Shown: positions 1 to 10,769 of the stretch, in pieces
Numbering within the stretch: position 1 is the first letter of the stretch
Layout: each line of letters begins with the position of its first letter
Source of the DNA: Prorocentrum cordatum
Lineage: Eukaryota; Sar; Dinophyceae; Prorocentrales; Prorocentraceae
Length of the DNA: 64,000 nucleotides
Direction of reading: 5' to 3'
NCBI GenBank assembly: GCA_963575745.1
Contig: CAUYUJ010014349.1
Span: 422,881-486,880, forward strand
Made by a program: the position numbers and the translations under genes
Notes under the pieces: generated by a model
The model's input: the letters and a program-made list of their open reading frames with translations, nothing else
What the model was told of the DNA's origin: nothing
The model's database searches: none

Positions 1-602
1 CGGCGGCCTCCCTGATCGCTCCGAGGTCGGGCTCCACGGAGGGCCACCAGCATTGGGCATTGTTGGTGAACGACGCGGCGAGCGGGAGGCCTGGCAAGAC
101 GGGGGTCACCGACGAGAGCGTCATCGTCGACGATCCGCTCCTCTGGCCTCTCCTCGAGGCGCTTCGGCAAGGGCGCCGCGCGGAGGAGAGCTTCTGGGCC
201 TTCACGCCGCACCAGCTGCGGCGCGTCTTCGCGGAGGCCCTGGTCCAGCTCCGGATCTCCGACCAGCAGACCTCCCTCTACTCGCTGCGCCACGGGGGCG
301 CCTCCGACGACCTCCTCTCGGGTCGCCGCGCGAGGAAGGAGGTCAAGGACCGCGGCAGGTGGCGGACGGACCAGTCTCTGAACAGGTACGCCAAGCGGGC
401 GCGCACGCAGCAGCGGCTGGCCCAGCTCGACCCCGCGCCGGTGGACTTCGGGCAGAAGGTCGAGAGCGATCTGCTGGGCCTGATGGACGTGATGGCGAGG
501 ACGGGCATCTTCTCGCTGCCGCTGCCGCCCCTGAGGCCGGCGTCGGCGTCAGCGCCGGTGCAGGCGCCCCCCGCGATGACCGACAAGTGGCTCTTCGTGT
601 GA
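1..602 (+). CDS. Tyrosine recombinase-like protein, C-terminal part (open at left edge)
   Basis: A reading frame is open from the first base of the window to a TGA ending at 602, about 200 codons with mostly G/C third positions; an in-frame TTG at 60 is not needed as a start because the frame continues upstream. The sequence fits the catalytic half of a tyrosine recombinase: a GKTG stretch near nt 96-107 (usual place of the beta-hairpin lysine), then YSLRHGGAS with the second active-site Arg at 288-290, then a GRW box (Trp in the usual His/Trp place), and NRYAK with the presumed nucleophilic Tyr at 387-389. The first Arg box would lie left of the window. The family normally cuts and rejoins DNA through a 3'-phosphotyrosine; in dinoflagellates such genes are abundant and of unclear role. 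The HxxR box reads YSLR, so the usual His is replaced by Tyr. Family assignment is from motifs only; activity is not shown. Confidence 0.62.
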   Translation, partial: AASLIAPRSGSTEGHQHWALLVNDAASGRPGKTGVTDESVIVDDPLLWPLLEALRQGRRAEESFWAFTPHQLRRVFAEALVQLRISDQQTSLYSLRHGGASDDLLSGRRARKEVKDRGRWRTDQSLNRYAKRARTQQRLAQLDPAPVDFGQKVESDLLGLMDVMARTGIFSLPLPPLRPASASAPVQAPPAMTDKWLFV

Positions 603-1410
603 GGCGCCTGTGGCTACGTGCGCGGGCGCATGCCACAGTGATGCCTTACCTCATCATGCTCTGCACCTGTGTCCCCGACCGAGTTCGGCGAGTGTGCGAG
701 GCCCGCGGGCTCGGCACCGTAGCGGTGAACGCTGCTCGACATCGCCTCGACGACCTCGCTGACCCTCAGGTTCTGAAGGCTCTGACTGGCTGGGTGCGTG
801 CCTCGGCTGTGCTTGGAGTCTGGACATCCTTGCCCTGGGGCACCTGGGCGCCAGGGGCGTCGCGTGTCCGCAAGTTGATTATCTGCTGCACGTGAATAGA
901 GCCTCAGAGGCCGCCTGTCGCGCCGTGCGCGTGGCCAACGCGTTGGCTGAATCCACCTTCAAATTGATTGCTGAATGTATCTTCCGCAGAGTCCCGACCA
1001 TTTGTATGCGCCCTGAGTCGAGCCTCATTTGGAGGCATCCCCGCCTGTCCCCTCTCCTTGCCTCGTCCTCCTCCTCCTGCTCCCTCGACGCGTGCATGTA
1101 TGCGGGTCGCGTGAGACAGCAAATCCATCTTGTCGGTTGGGGCGTGCGGGACCTTGATTGCCTCGCTCGTCGTTGCCTCTGCGCCCATGGCCTCTGTGAT
1201 CGCACTCAGAGACGTCACCTGGGAGGCCTGGGACGTCCAGCTCTGGACGCCGTAGCTCGTGCCTCTGCTAAGGGTCTCCCCTCGGAAGTGGCCATTGCTG
1301 GCACTGGAATGATAGTGGCCGAAGCTCGTCATCTGTCCCGCGCCGCGAGATATGAGAAAATGTTTGGTCAATGAGTAATTCGGCTGTGGCCACCTGGGTA
1401 GACTAGCGTG
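603..1410. other. Unassigned non-repetitive stretch
   Basis: No repeat, RNA gene or convincing exon seen. Short open frames exist on both strands but none has the G/C third-position bias seen in the recombinase end upstream. Confidence 0.5.
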
Positions 1411-1415
1411 TGGTA

Positions 1416-1694
1416 CCGAGTCTGTGCTTCACTGCTGGCGTATCCCTCGTGGCCGCCCTCCTCCGTTTGCACAGAGAAGAAACTAGATGGCCCCGAACCG
1501 GCCACATACAGCGACTTGTCGGCAATTGTGGCAACACCGCGGCCGTATTCCTTCGCTCAAGTTCTACCCTGGGCCCCCCCACCCACTTGAGCTTCTAAAG
1601 TTTCTCCGAGTCTGTGCGTCGCTGCTGGCGCATCCCTCGTGGCCGCCCTCCGCCGTTTGCACCAAGAAGAAACTAGATGGCCCCGAATCGGCCA

Positions 1695-1729
<35 letters not shown>

Positions 1730-1740
1730 GCGTCATCATC
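1416..1740 (+). repeat. ~90-bp direct duplication followed by (ATC)n
   Basis: A segment at about 1419-1510 (GTCTGTGCTTCACTGCTGGC onward through GGCCCCGAACCGGCCACAT) recurs at about 1610-1700 with a few changes, a period of about 190 bp. The second copy runs directly into an ATC triplet tract at 1697-1733. Confidence 0.85.
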
Positions 1741-1789
1741 ACCCCATCCAGTACAGCGTCTCCCTCACCCACCCAGTACAGCGTTTCGT

Positions 1790-3745
1790 GGACCCCTAGG
1801 GGCTACGCCGAAGGTCCCACTGGCACAGTCCGCATGCGTCCCCGCCACTCATTCGGCACACCTCTCACACGTTTCGTGGTCCCATAGGAGCTCCGCCGAA
1901 GGTCCCAGTGGCACAGTCCGCACGCGCCCCCGCCACTCGTTTCGGCACACCCCTCACACGATTCGTGGTCCGATAGGAGCTCCGCCGACGGTCCCAGTGG
2001 CACAGTCCGCATGCGTCCCCGCCATTCCTTCGGGCACACCCCTCACACTTTTCGTGGCCCCATAGGAGCTCCGCCGAAGGTCCCAGTGGCACAGTCCGCA
2101 TGCGTCCCCGCCACTCATTTCGGCCCACCCCTCACACGCTTCGTGGCCCCATAGGAGCTCCGCCGAAGGTCCCAGTGACATTGTCCGCACGCGTCCCCGC
2201 CACTCATTTCGGCACGCCCCTCGCACGTTTCGTGGCCCCATAGGAGCTCCGCCGAAGGTCCAAGTGGCACAGTCCGCATGCGTCCCCGCCACTCATATCG
2301 GCCCACCCCACACACGCTTCGTGGTCCCATAGGAGTTCCGCCGAAGGTCCCAGTGGCACAGTCCGCATGCGTCACCGCCACTCATTTCGGCTTACTCCTC
2401 ACACGTTTCGTGGCCCCATAGGAGCTCCGCCGAAGGTCCCCGTGGCACAGTCCGCACGCGTCCCCGCCATTCGTCCCCTCACATGTTTCGTGGTCCCATA
2501 GGAGCTCCGCCGAAGGTCCCAGTGACACAGTCCGCATGCGTCCCCGCCACTCATTTCGGCACACCCCTTCACACGTTTCGTGGTCCCATCGGAGTTCCGC
2601 AGAAGGTCCCAGTGGCACAGTCCGCATGCGTCCCCGCCACTCATTTCGGCCCACCCCTCACACGTTTCGTTGCCCTATAGGAGCTCCGCCGAAGGTCCCA
2701 GTGGCACAGTCCGCATGCGTGCCCGCCACAAATTTCGGCCCACCCCTCACACGCTTCGTGGCCCCATAGGAGCTCCGCCGAAGATCCCCGTGGCACAGTC
2801 CGCACGCGTCCCCGCCACTCATGTCGGCACACCCCTCACATTCTTCGTGGCCCCATAGGAGCTCCGCCGAAGGTCCCAGTGGCACAGTCCGCATGCGTCC
2901 CCGCCGTTCATTTCGGCCCACCCCTCACACGTTTCGTGGCCCCATAGGAGCTTCGCCGAAGGTCCCAGTTACACTGTCCGCACGCGCCCCCGCCATTCAT
3001 TTCGGCACGCCCCTCGCACGTTTCGTGGCCCCATAGGAGCTCCGCCGAAGCTTCAAGTGGCACAGTCCGCATGCGTCCCCGCCACTCATATCGGCCCACC
3101 CCACACACGTTTCGTGGTCCCATAGGAGCTCCTCCGAAGGTCTCAGTGGCACAGTCCGCACGCGTCCCCGCCATTCATTTCGGCACACCCTTCACGCGTT
3201 TCGTGGCCCCATAGGAGCTCCGCCGAAGGTCCCCGTGGCACAGTCCGCACGCGTCCCCGCCATTCGTCCCCTCACATGTTTCGTGGTCCCATAGGAGCTC
3301 CGCCGAAGGTCCCAGCGACACAGTCCGCATGCGTCCCCGCCACTCATTTCGGCACACCCCTTTCGCACGTTTCGTGGTCCCATAGGAGCTCCGCCGAAGA
3401 TCCCAGTGGCACAGTCCGCATGCGTCCCCGCCACTCATTTCGGCCCACCCCTCACACGCTTCGTGGCCCTATAGGAGCTCCGCCGAAGGTCCCAGTGGCA
3501 CAGTCCGCATGCGTGCCCGCCACAAATTTCGGCTCACCCCTCACACGCTTCGTGGCCCCATAGGAGCTCCGCCGAAGATCCCCGCGGCACAGTCCGCACG
3601 CGTCCCCGCCACTCATGTCGGCACACCCCTCACACGTTTCGTGGTCCCATAGGAGCTCCGCCGAAGGTCCCCGTGGCACAGTCCGCACGCGTCCCCGCCA
3701 TTCATTTCGGCACACTCTTCACACGTTTCGTGGTCCCTCAGCGGC
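1790..3745 (+). repeat. ~88-bp satellite array, about 22 copies
   Basis: Consecutive copies of a unit containing TTCGTGGCCCCATAGGAGCT, CCGCCGAAGGTCCCAGTGG, CACAGTCCGCATGCGTCCCC and GCCACTCATTTCGGCACACC repeat every 80-91 bp. The same unit, diverged, builds the arrays at 15.4-16.75 kb and 59.8-60.4 kb. Long open frames appear in all frames here because the unit lacks stops; they are not evidence of genes. Confidence 0.95.
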
Positions 3746-4215
3746 AAGAGGCTTGCCCGCTATCAGCCAGCCAGCTAGCTCTTTTTGCTCCGCGCAGTGG
3801 ACGACCCGCGCGCGTCGCTGGAACCCCTCCGGGGCGACCAGCGCGCGTCGCGGGACTCCTTGCTGCGTTCTGCCCAGCGCCTCGCTCGCCCGTCGTCGCT
3901 CTGCCCAGCGGCAAGAGCCTTGCCCGCTATCAGCCAGCCAGCTAGCTCTCTTTGCTCTGCGCAGCGGACGACCCACGCGCGTTGCTGGGACCCCTCCGGG
4001 GCGACCTGCGCGCGTCGCGGGGACTCCGTGCTGCGTTCTGCCCAGCGCCTCGCTCGCCCGTCGTCGCTCTGCCCAGCGGCAGAGCCTTGCCCGCTATCAG
4101 CAAGCCAGCTAGCTCTCTTTGCTCTGCGCAGCGGACGACCCGCGCGCGTCGCTGGGACCCCTCCGGGGCGACCTGCGCGCGTCGCGGGGACTCCGCGCTG
4201 CGCTGCGCCCACAGC
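3738..4215 (+). repeat. ~167-bp tandem repeat, 2.8 copies
   Basis: Copies begin near 3740, 3907 and 4073, each starting CAGCGGCAAGAG or close and containing GCCAGCTAGCTCT and CTCCGGGGCGACC. The block interrupts the ~88-bp satellite, of which a last degenerate unit reappears at 4560. Confidence 0.9.
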
Positions 4216-4559
4216 CTAGGACTTTTGAGTGCGCGGGCAAAGAGGGAGACAAAGAAAGGGAGGGAGCGGGCGCCATCCTCGCGGGGGTGCGCGCCGACTT
4301 TGGGTCGCGGCGCGCGGGCGATGCCGCCGGGGAGTCCCAGGGAAGCTCCTTGCGGCGGCCACGCCCAGCGTCACGAGTACTCAGAGGCAGTCATTTTCAA
4401 ATTATTGACACTCAGATCCACTTACACCATAGTTTGTCATACTCGCATTCATGCACGTAGACTCGCTCGCACGCAGGGTCATTCACAGTCAGACGCACTC
4501 GCGCTCATATTCACCCGCGCTCAGTCTCCCTACGTACTCAGATCAATCGTTTTCGTTCG
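4216..4559. other. Unassigned spacer inside the satellite region
   Basis: No repeat or coding signal recognised. It lies between the 167-bp repeats and the residual satellite unit, so it may belong to the same insertion. Confidence 0.4.
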
Positions 4560-4690
4560 CGTCGTGTAGTACCACGCCACTCATTCCGGCACGCCCCTAG
4601 CACGGTTCGTTGCCTCGTAGGGGTCACCACCGAAAAACAAACAATTGCGGCATTCGCATTTGCATATGGTTGGGTCCTTCGTTCGGCTAG
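4560..4690 (+). repeat. Terminal satellite unit plus conserved right-end tail
   Basis: A diverged satellite unit (CCACTCATTCCGGCACGCCC, then CACGGTTCGTTGCCTCGTAG) is followed at 4659-4689 by a tail containing TTGCATATGGTTGGGTC. Closely similar tails end the arrays at 16761-16794 and 60407-60440, so this looks like the right end of the same element family. Confidence 0.75.
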
Positions 4691-4729
4691 ATGTGGCAGC
4701 CCTTCCTTCGGGGCTCTTAACTTAATTCT

Positions 4730-5080
4730 TGGTGCCCTCTTGAGGCGCTCTGGGGGCGCTCTTGGGCGTTCTTTGGTCCCTGGGTCCCTTTACGGACTCT
4801 CTGGGGCCATCTTGGAGCCATCTTGAGGTCCCAAAAGCTTACCGGGAACGGCAAAGGGAGAAGGCCATATAGATTGCCATTGGTGTTCTAATGACTTTGG
4901 CCTCTCGGCGGCCCCCATCGGGAGGTTCCTCGGCCACTTGAAGCCGTCTTGGGGCGGTTTGGGAGTTTTGTTGGCAGGCATGTTGGGAGTTATCTTGGGC
5001 CATGTTGGGTTATCTTGAGCGGTCTTGGAGGCCATCTTGGGCTGTCTGAGGCTGTATTGGGGCCATCGTGGGCCATTTTG
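4730..5080 (+). repeat. CTTGGG/GCCATCTTGG degenerate minisatellite
   Basis: Irregular repetition of CTTGGGC, GGCCATCTTGGAG and similar 12-18-bp words. The same vocabulary recurs at 45.56-46.1, 47.69-48.6 and 48.84-48.97 kb. Confidence 0.75.
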
Positions 5081-5084
5081 GGCG

Positions 5085-5385
5085 CTCCAACGACCCGCGA
5101 CACCCCCCGCCCTGGCCCAAAGGCGGGGGTATGGGGGTTAGGGTGCGCCCGCCCGACCCGACCCGATCCGCCTGTTAGGGCTCGCCCACCCGACCCGACC
5201 CGCCCGCTAGGGCTCTCGCGTGGCAACTCAATGCGCGAATCAAACTTTGACGTCCCGCCCGCCCGACCCGACCCGCCCGTGAGGGTCCGCCCGGCCCGAC
5301 CCGCCCGTCAGGGCCCGCCCGCCCGACCCGCCCCGCCCGTTAGGTCCGCTCGCCCGACGCGACCCGCCCGGCGTGGCAAGTCAAT
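5085..5385 (+). repeat. CGCCCGACCCGACCCGCCCG repeat
   Basis: About eight imperfect copies of a 30-35-bp unit made of CCCGACCCG and CCCGTTAGGG words, almost lacking A. Confidence 0.85.
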
Positions 5386-5514
5386 GCGTGCATGGCGAAG
5401 TCTGGCAAGCGGCAGCCGAGCGCGGCGGTCGCTTCTTTACTCGCCTCGCGAAGCGGGGCCAGAAGGTGCAAGCAACGGAACCGACAAATCGGGACAATAA
5501 TCGTTGGGGTGGGA

Positions 5515-6010
5515 GCTGGTGCGACACAGGGGTTCGGCGGGCGGCGCGAAAAATGTCGACGACGCGCGGCGACGCGTTCAAGGCTGAAGGCATGGAGTTT
5601 GGAAGAAGAGGAAAAGAGGATGCCAAGGAACGTTTGCACTTACTTCGGTTCATGGCGTGCACCCGAGACCGTGGGGGGAGCGGTGCTAGCGCGTCAGAGA
5701 GTCGAAGGAGGGCGAAGCTGGCGCGACACAGGGGTTCGGCTGCGTTACATGTGGACGACGCCCGTCGATGCGCTCAAGGTTGAAGGCCTTGAGGTTTGAA
5801 GAAGAGGAGAGGAGGATTGTCAGGAATGATTCCACTTGTGTGCGTCTTATCGCGTCCAAACGCGACCATGCGAAGAGCGGCGCCGGCGCGTGGGAGAATC
5901 GTCTGAGCGCGAACCTGGCGCGTGCTGGTTGTCGGCGGCGCTGCACGTGGACGATGCGCGGCGACGCGCTCAAGGTTGAAGGCGTTGGGGTTTGAGGAGG
6001 AGGGGGAGAG
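5515..6010 (+). repeat. ~200-bp tandem repeat, three copies
   Basis: GCGACACAGGGGTTCGGC and GACGCGCTCAAGGTTGAAGG, followed by GTTTGAAGAAGAGGA, recur near 5520-5620, 5718-5815 and 5918-6010 with mismatches. Confidence 0.85.
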
Positions 6011-6029
6011 GAGGATGCATACCGAACGA

Positions 6030-7120
6030 AGTCACATTCGAGCGGACTTCCAGTCGAGCGATTTTTCATCCGAGCGAGTCGTGGTGTCCAGGTGCCAGAG
6101 GCGGTGGCCCAGGCGAGCCGCCGGTACCCGGCCGATCGAATTCGAACCGAGCGAATTGAAATCGAGCGACTGTTACCCCGAGCGAGGCCGAGCGAACGCT
6201 CATCCGAACGAGCTCTCGCCCCGGGACCGGGGCTGGTGTTCCAGGCGGCGATCGGGCATCGATCGAGCTCGTTCCAACCGAGCGAGATTAAACCCGGCCG
6301 CATTGAAATTCGAACCAGTTCTCACCCCGAACGAGTTCCCGTCCGAGCGATATGTGGCCTCTGGGAGCGGATCCGGTGTCCCAGGCGGCGACCAGGCATC
6401 GACCGAGCGAGGTCCGACCGAACGATTTTATCTCGACAGAATTTCAATTCGAGCGAGTTTGGAGACCGAGCGAAATCCCATCCGATACATGGCATCCGGG
6501 ACCAGACACGGTGTCCTAGGCGGCGACCGGGCATCGACTGAGCGAAGTTAAACCGAGCGACATTAAATTCAACCGAATTTGTATTCGAGCGAGTTTTTAT
6601 CCTGAGCGAGTGGTCCATCCGAGCGAATCGTGGCCTCTGGGGCCCGGTCCTGTGTCCCAGGCGGCGACCGAGCACCGACCGAACGAAATCAAAACGTTCG
6701 AAAATAAATTGGACGAATTTAAATTCAGCGCGTTTTCAGGCTGAACGAGTTCCCATCCGAGCGATACGTGGCATCCGGGACCGATGCCGGTGTCCCAGGT
6801 GGCGACCGAGCATCGACCGAGTGAAGTTAAACCGGGGGACATTATTCGAGCAAGTTTTTACCCCGAGCGAGTGGTCCATCCAAGCGAGTTGTGGCCTTTG
6901 GTGCCGTGTCCTGTGTCCCAGATTGCGACCGAGCACCGACCGAACGAAATGGAACTTTTCGACAGTAAACCAGGCGATCAAATTCGAGCGAGTTTAAGCC
7001 CGAACGAATCTAAATTCGAACGACTAAGCCGAGCGAAATGCAACCCGAAGGAAGTTAAACCGAACGAGTGTATAAACCACAACGAATTCAATTCTAACCG
7101 ACCTAATTTGAATTAGCGAC
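6030..7120 (+). repeat. CGAGCGAA-rich degenerate repeat with ~140-bp period
   Basis: The words GAGCGA, GAACGAA and CGACCGA saturate the region. A longer module containing GGTGTCCCAGGCGGCGACCG and AGCATCGACCGAGCGAA recurs near 6236, 6378, 6510, 6652, 6790 and 6913. Open frames on both strands are by-products. Confidence 0.85.
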
Positions 7121-7775
7121 ATTCAGCGAGCGAAACAGAGGTGAATCTCCTACGGATGCCTGTATCCAGAGGGGGGGGTCCAAGCGTCTCCAGGGCTGCT
7201 TATTGTTTTTTGTTAGGGGCGGGGGGGCATCTCCGACGTGCCAAGGTTTTTTCCAGGCAAGTGTCCGCGAAACGCATGTTCTCCAACATGCGCAAACGAT
7301 AATGCAAGACACCCGCCCGTCCTAAGTCCAAGCGTCATCTTCTGCGACACAAGCTGCTTACTGCAAGACGCGCCCCGATTTGAAAGCCGAGCGCCCAATG
7401 GTCTTGCAATTCAGGCGAGATATTTTGTTTTTGAGGATGTACCGTCCATAATTCTGGAACGGTGACGAGGTATGACTAATGACGTCCCGGTCGAAGTTTT
7501 TTTGTTGAAATGAAGCCACCTTCCATCCACCTTACATCTTGCAATGATGGATGGTGCATCCTATGTGGACCCCGAATGGTATATGTCTAACAATCGATGT
7601 TGTTCAATACGCGTAATGCAAGCTACATCGTGTAATGCATGGTGTGCTACTTATACGATATACATATTTACATGTATGTATATTGCGCGGTCTCTGTATA
7701 CAGTCTACGTGGTGTAATCCATGTTGTGTTGTATGAGTGATGCAGCCCATGATATGCACTTTATGGCGTGCGACC
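7121..7775. other. Unassigned, AT-richer stretch
   Basis: Lower GC than its surroundings, rich in ATG and TACATGTA words near 7500-7780. No gene, RNA or tandem repeat could be supported. Confidence 0.45.
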
Positions 7776-7779
7776 GAAA

Positions 7780-8480
7780 TGGTGCAATCTAGGTGGTGCA
7801 ACATATGTTTTGCAATTTACGCAGTTGCAACTTATGTGGCGCACCCCATTGGGAGCAATCTACGTTGGGGCAATTCACAGCGCCAGCTTTGTAGTTGTCA
7901 ATTCCACTTCTCGCGCAATCGTGCCACGCACCCGCCCGCAACTTACTTAGTAAAACGCCAGCGGCTGGGATTGCGATGGTTGCTTGGCGCTGGTTGTCTC
8001 GTCGTTGCGGCCACGCTTGCATGCGCAGGTTCGCGCGCAGAGGTGCCAGCTCTTCTGGTGCGACCGACGCGGCAGCGGTGGCGCTGACCGCTGGGTACTC
8101 AGCGCGTTTCGCAGGCCGCGATGGCGCGCGGGCGTTTCAGTGCGAGTCGGTGATCCGGGCGGGCGCGTTATCATGATGACGTGGCACGATGATTACTGTA
8201 GCATTGTAGTAATGCATGTGTCGACGATGACGATGACGATGACAGCACTGCCAATGTCGGCGCCGATGTTGATCACGCCGGTGACGATGATGGTGTTCAT
8301 GCGTCGGCGGGGCAGGTTTGGAGAGGATGTCGGCATGCACGCGCGGCCGACGGGCGCGATCTGCTCATACTCTAATGTTTAGCAAGGTTCGTGCCCCCCC
8401 CCCTTCCCCCGGCGCACGAGGGCGTTCGAATAATTCTGACGCGCGCGCGAGGGGTCTGGTTTGCTGCATTTTTGATGAAA
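7780..8480 (+). repeat. Dispersed repeat family, copy A
   Basis: Ordered blocks shared with copies at 8640, 55310 and 58250: a CGCAACTTACTTAGTAAAAC block (TTGGTTTGCAAAACCC in other copies), then TGCGATGGTTGCTTGGCGCT, a GACGCGGCAGCGGTGGCGCTG block, GTGCGAGTCGGTGATCCGGG, a degenerate GATGACGATGACG stretch, GGCATGCACGCGCGGCCGAC, a C-run, and GGGCGTTCGAATAATTCTGA. The order is kept, so this is one element of about 0.7 kb. Confidence 0.75.
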
Positions 8481-8639
8481 GTGATGAACAGACAATGGTA
8501 GCGCTCACGGTTCGCAAGAGGGCGTGCGCAGGCTGTTTTAGACAGGCCACGATGCAACACCATGCGTTTTATATTTTGGGGGGGCGGCGATTTTTTAACC
8601 CTTGCTGCGCCTTGACTTTTACCCATGGGTTGACACATC

Positions 8640-9190
8640 CCACGATATTGCAGACATCGCACCACCCACCCCGCAACTTGGTTTGCAAAACCCATGCGGT
8701 GACGATTGCGATGCATGCTTGGCGTTGGCTGATGCATCTCCGCGGCCGCGCCATCCTTAGCACGCGCGCGCATCGGCCAGCTGTTTTGGCGCCGCCGACG
8801 CGGCCGCGGTGGCGCTGACCGCTGGGCGCGTCCGAGCGTCGAGTCGGCGACTTGGGCAGGCGCGGTATCATGGCAACGCCGACTACGGTAGACGCGATGA
8901 TGATAGTGGCGATGTTGGTGACGATTTTCGCACCGACGAAGGCGTGGCCATTGCGGGCGCCGATGTTGATCGCGCCGACGACGATGACGGCGTCCTCGCG
9001 TTGGTGACGAAGGTTGTGGAAATAGTTCGACATGCGCGCGCGGCCGACGCGCGCAAGTGGCCCGCGTGGTTTTATTTGACACGTATCGTCCCCCCCCCCC
9101 CAGCACGCGCGAACGGGCGTGCGAATGATGTCGGCCTGCGGCGCCAGAGGCCCGTTTAGTTGAATTCCACGAAAATGTCGAAGAACCGAT
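8640..9190 (+). repeat. Dispersed repeat family, copy B
   Basis: Same block order as the copy just upstream: CGCAACTTGGTTTGCAAAAC at about 8674, GGCGTTGGCTG, GACGCGGCCGCGGTGGCGCT near 8796, GAGTCGGCGACTTGGGCAGG, GACGATGACGG, GACATGCGCGCGCGGCCGAC near 9030, a ten-C run, and GGGCGTGCGAATGATGTC. No coding content recognised. Confidence 0.75.
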
Positions 9191-9319
9191 GATGGGCTTT
9201 CTTGAAAAATCGCTGGCGCGCGCGCAAGTTTTTTCTCCAAATCGGCTTGCCCTATAGGAATCCGAGTTCAAACCCTACTATTTGGTCCGTTACCCCCTAA
9301 TTCTTATGCCCCCCATTTG

Positions 9320-9610
9320 ATTCTTGTGCGTATGCCAATGCCTATGCCTCCCCCCAAAACTCCTATGCCTATGCCTACGCCTATGCTTATGCCTACGCAC
9401 CACCTTTGAGCGCTCATATGCCTATGCCTATGCTTATGCCTACGCACCACCTCGGAGCACTCCCCTGCCTATGCCTATGTTTGCTTGCGCGTTTGCTTGC
9501 TTGCGCGCTTGCACGCTTGCACGATTGCTCGATCGCTTGCTTGCTTGGTTGGTTGTTTGCTTGCGCGTTTGCGCGTTTGCTTGCACGTTTGCTTGCTTGT
9601 GGAACTGCGG
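9320..9610 (+). repeat. (CCTATG)n then (GCTTGC)n
   Basis: CCTATG/CTTATG hexamers fill 9330-9480 and include a duplicated CCTACGCACCACCT module. GCTTGC, GCGTTT and CACGCTT words fill 9480-9600. Confidence 0.9.
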
Positions 9611-9689
9611 ATTCCAAGCATGTCTGCTTCATCTGATTCTTTGATTGTGTTTGACGTATATGTTTGAAAGAGCGTGCTCTACCGCTGCT

Positions 9690-9905
9690 GGCGGAAAACC
9701 GGGGGGGTCACTACCGGTTCGAACCCCTTCCCCCCCCCTCCGGAAAACCGGGGGGGGTCACTACCGGTTCGAGCCCCTCCCCCCCCCGTCCATCATGAAA
9801 GGGGGGGGGTCACTACCGGTTCGAACCCCCCCCCCTTCGAAAACCGAGGGGGATCACTACCTGTTCGAGCCCCCCCCCCCCTTCGAAAACCGAGGGGGGG
9901 TGCGG
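9690..9905 (+). repeat. Five ~50-bp copies forming the left inverted flank
   Basis: GAAAACCGGGGGGGTCACTA, then CCGGTTCGAACCCC and a C-run, repeats about five times. The reverse complement of the same unit occurs at 10520-10605, on the far side of the G-rich minisatellite. Confidence 0.9.
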
Positions 9906-10480
9906 ACAGTGGTGGGGACGGCGGTGGTGGGGACAGTGGCGAGGGGACAGCGGGGCAGTGGTGGGGACAGTGGGACAGTGGTGGGGACGGTAGTGGTGGG
10001 GACGGTAGTGAGGACAATGGTGGGAACAGTGGGGACAGTGGACAGTGGTGTGGGGACTGTGGGAACGTGTTGGAAACAGTGGGACAGTGGACGGTACAGT
10101 GGTGGTGGGGACAGTGGTGAAGGCGGTGGCGAGGACGGCGGTGGGACAATGGGACAAAAGTACAGTGGTGACAGTGGCGGGGACAGTGGGAACAGTGGTG
10201 GGAACAGTGGGACAGCTCACTGGGACAGCGGAGGAGTCAGTGGGACAGTGGGGACAGTGGGGATAGTCGGGCAGTGGCTGGGGCCGTGGAGAAAGTGGGG
10301 AGAGTGGAACCGTGGTGGGAACAGTGGTGGGAACAGTGGTGGGGACAGTGGGGACAGTGCGACAATGGTGGGGGCACTGGTGGGGACAGTGGGACGGTGG
10401 TGGAACCAGTGGGGACAGTGGTGGTGAGGACAGTGGTGTGGGAACAACAGTAGAGGATGTGGTGCGGACGGTAGTAGGGA
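9900..10480 (+). repeat. GTGGGGACA minisatellite (G-quadruplex-prone)
   Basis: Dense repetition of GTGGGGACAGTGG and GGTGGGAACAGTGG words on the + strand. G-runs of 3-4 recur every 6-12 bases throughout, which meets the usual sequence rule for G-quadruplexes. Apparent Gly/Thr/Val-rich open frames are repeat translation. Confidence 0.9.
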
Positions 10481-10499
10481 CCGGGAATCGTTTGCTGGC

Positions 10500-10745
10500 G
10501 GTGAGTGGGGGGGGGGGGGGAGGGGTTCGGACCGTAGTGACCCCCCTCCGGTTTTCGAGGGGGGGGGGGGGTTCGAACGGTAGTGACCCCCGGTTTTCGA
10601 GGGGGAGGGGGGGGGGGAGGGGGGGGGGGGGGTTTTGCCGGGGGAGGGGGGGGGAGGGGGGGGGGATCCAGCAGAGGGGGGTTGGGGATTTTCGGGAAGG
10701 GGGGGGGGAGGGGGACCCCCGGGCTCCGGAGGAAAAAGGGGGGAA
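10500..10745 (+). repeat. Right inverted flank and poly-G tract
   Basis: GGACCGTAGTGACCCCCCTC and CGGTTTTCGAGGGGG, in two copies, are the inverted form of the left flank at 9690-9905. They are followed by 10555-10740, which is almost pure G broken by single bases. Confidence 0.88.
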
Positions 10746-10769
10746 AATATTTGGAGCCAGCGCTGGCTG

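Noticed and set aside
1803-3715. Many 60-110-codon frames on both strands in the ~88-bp satellite
   Set aside because: The unit lacks stop codons in several frames, so frames are repeat translation.
9250-9290. GAGTTCAAACCCTAC as a tRNA 3' half
   Set aside because: The upstream 70 bases do not give a cloverleaf or matching acceptor stem.
9713-9870. GGTTCGAACCCC as tRNA T-arms or RNA polymerase III B boxes
   Set aside because: No acceptor, D-arm or anticodon-arm partner can be folded around any copy; the word is part of a ~50-bp repeat.
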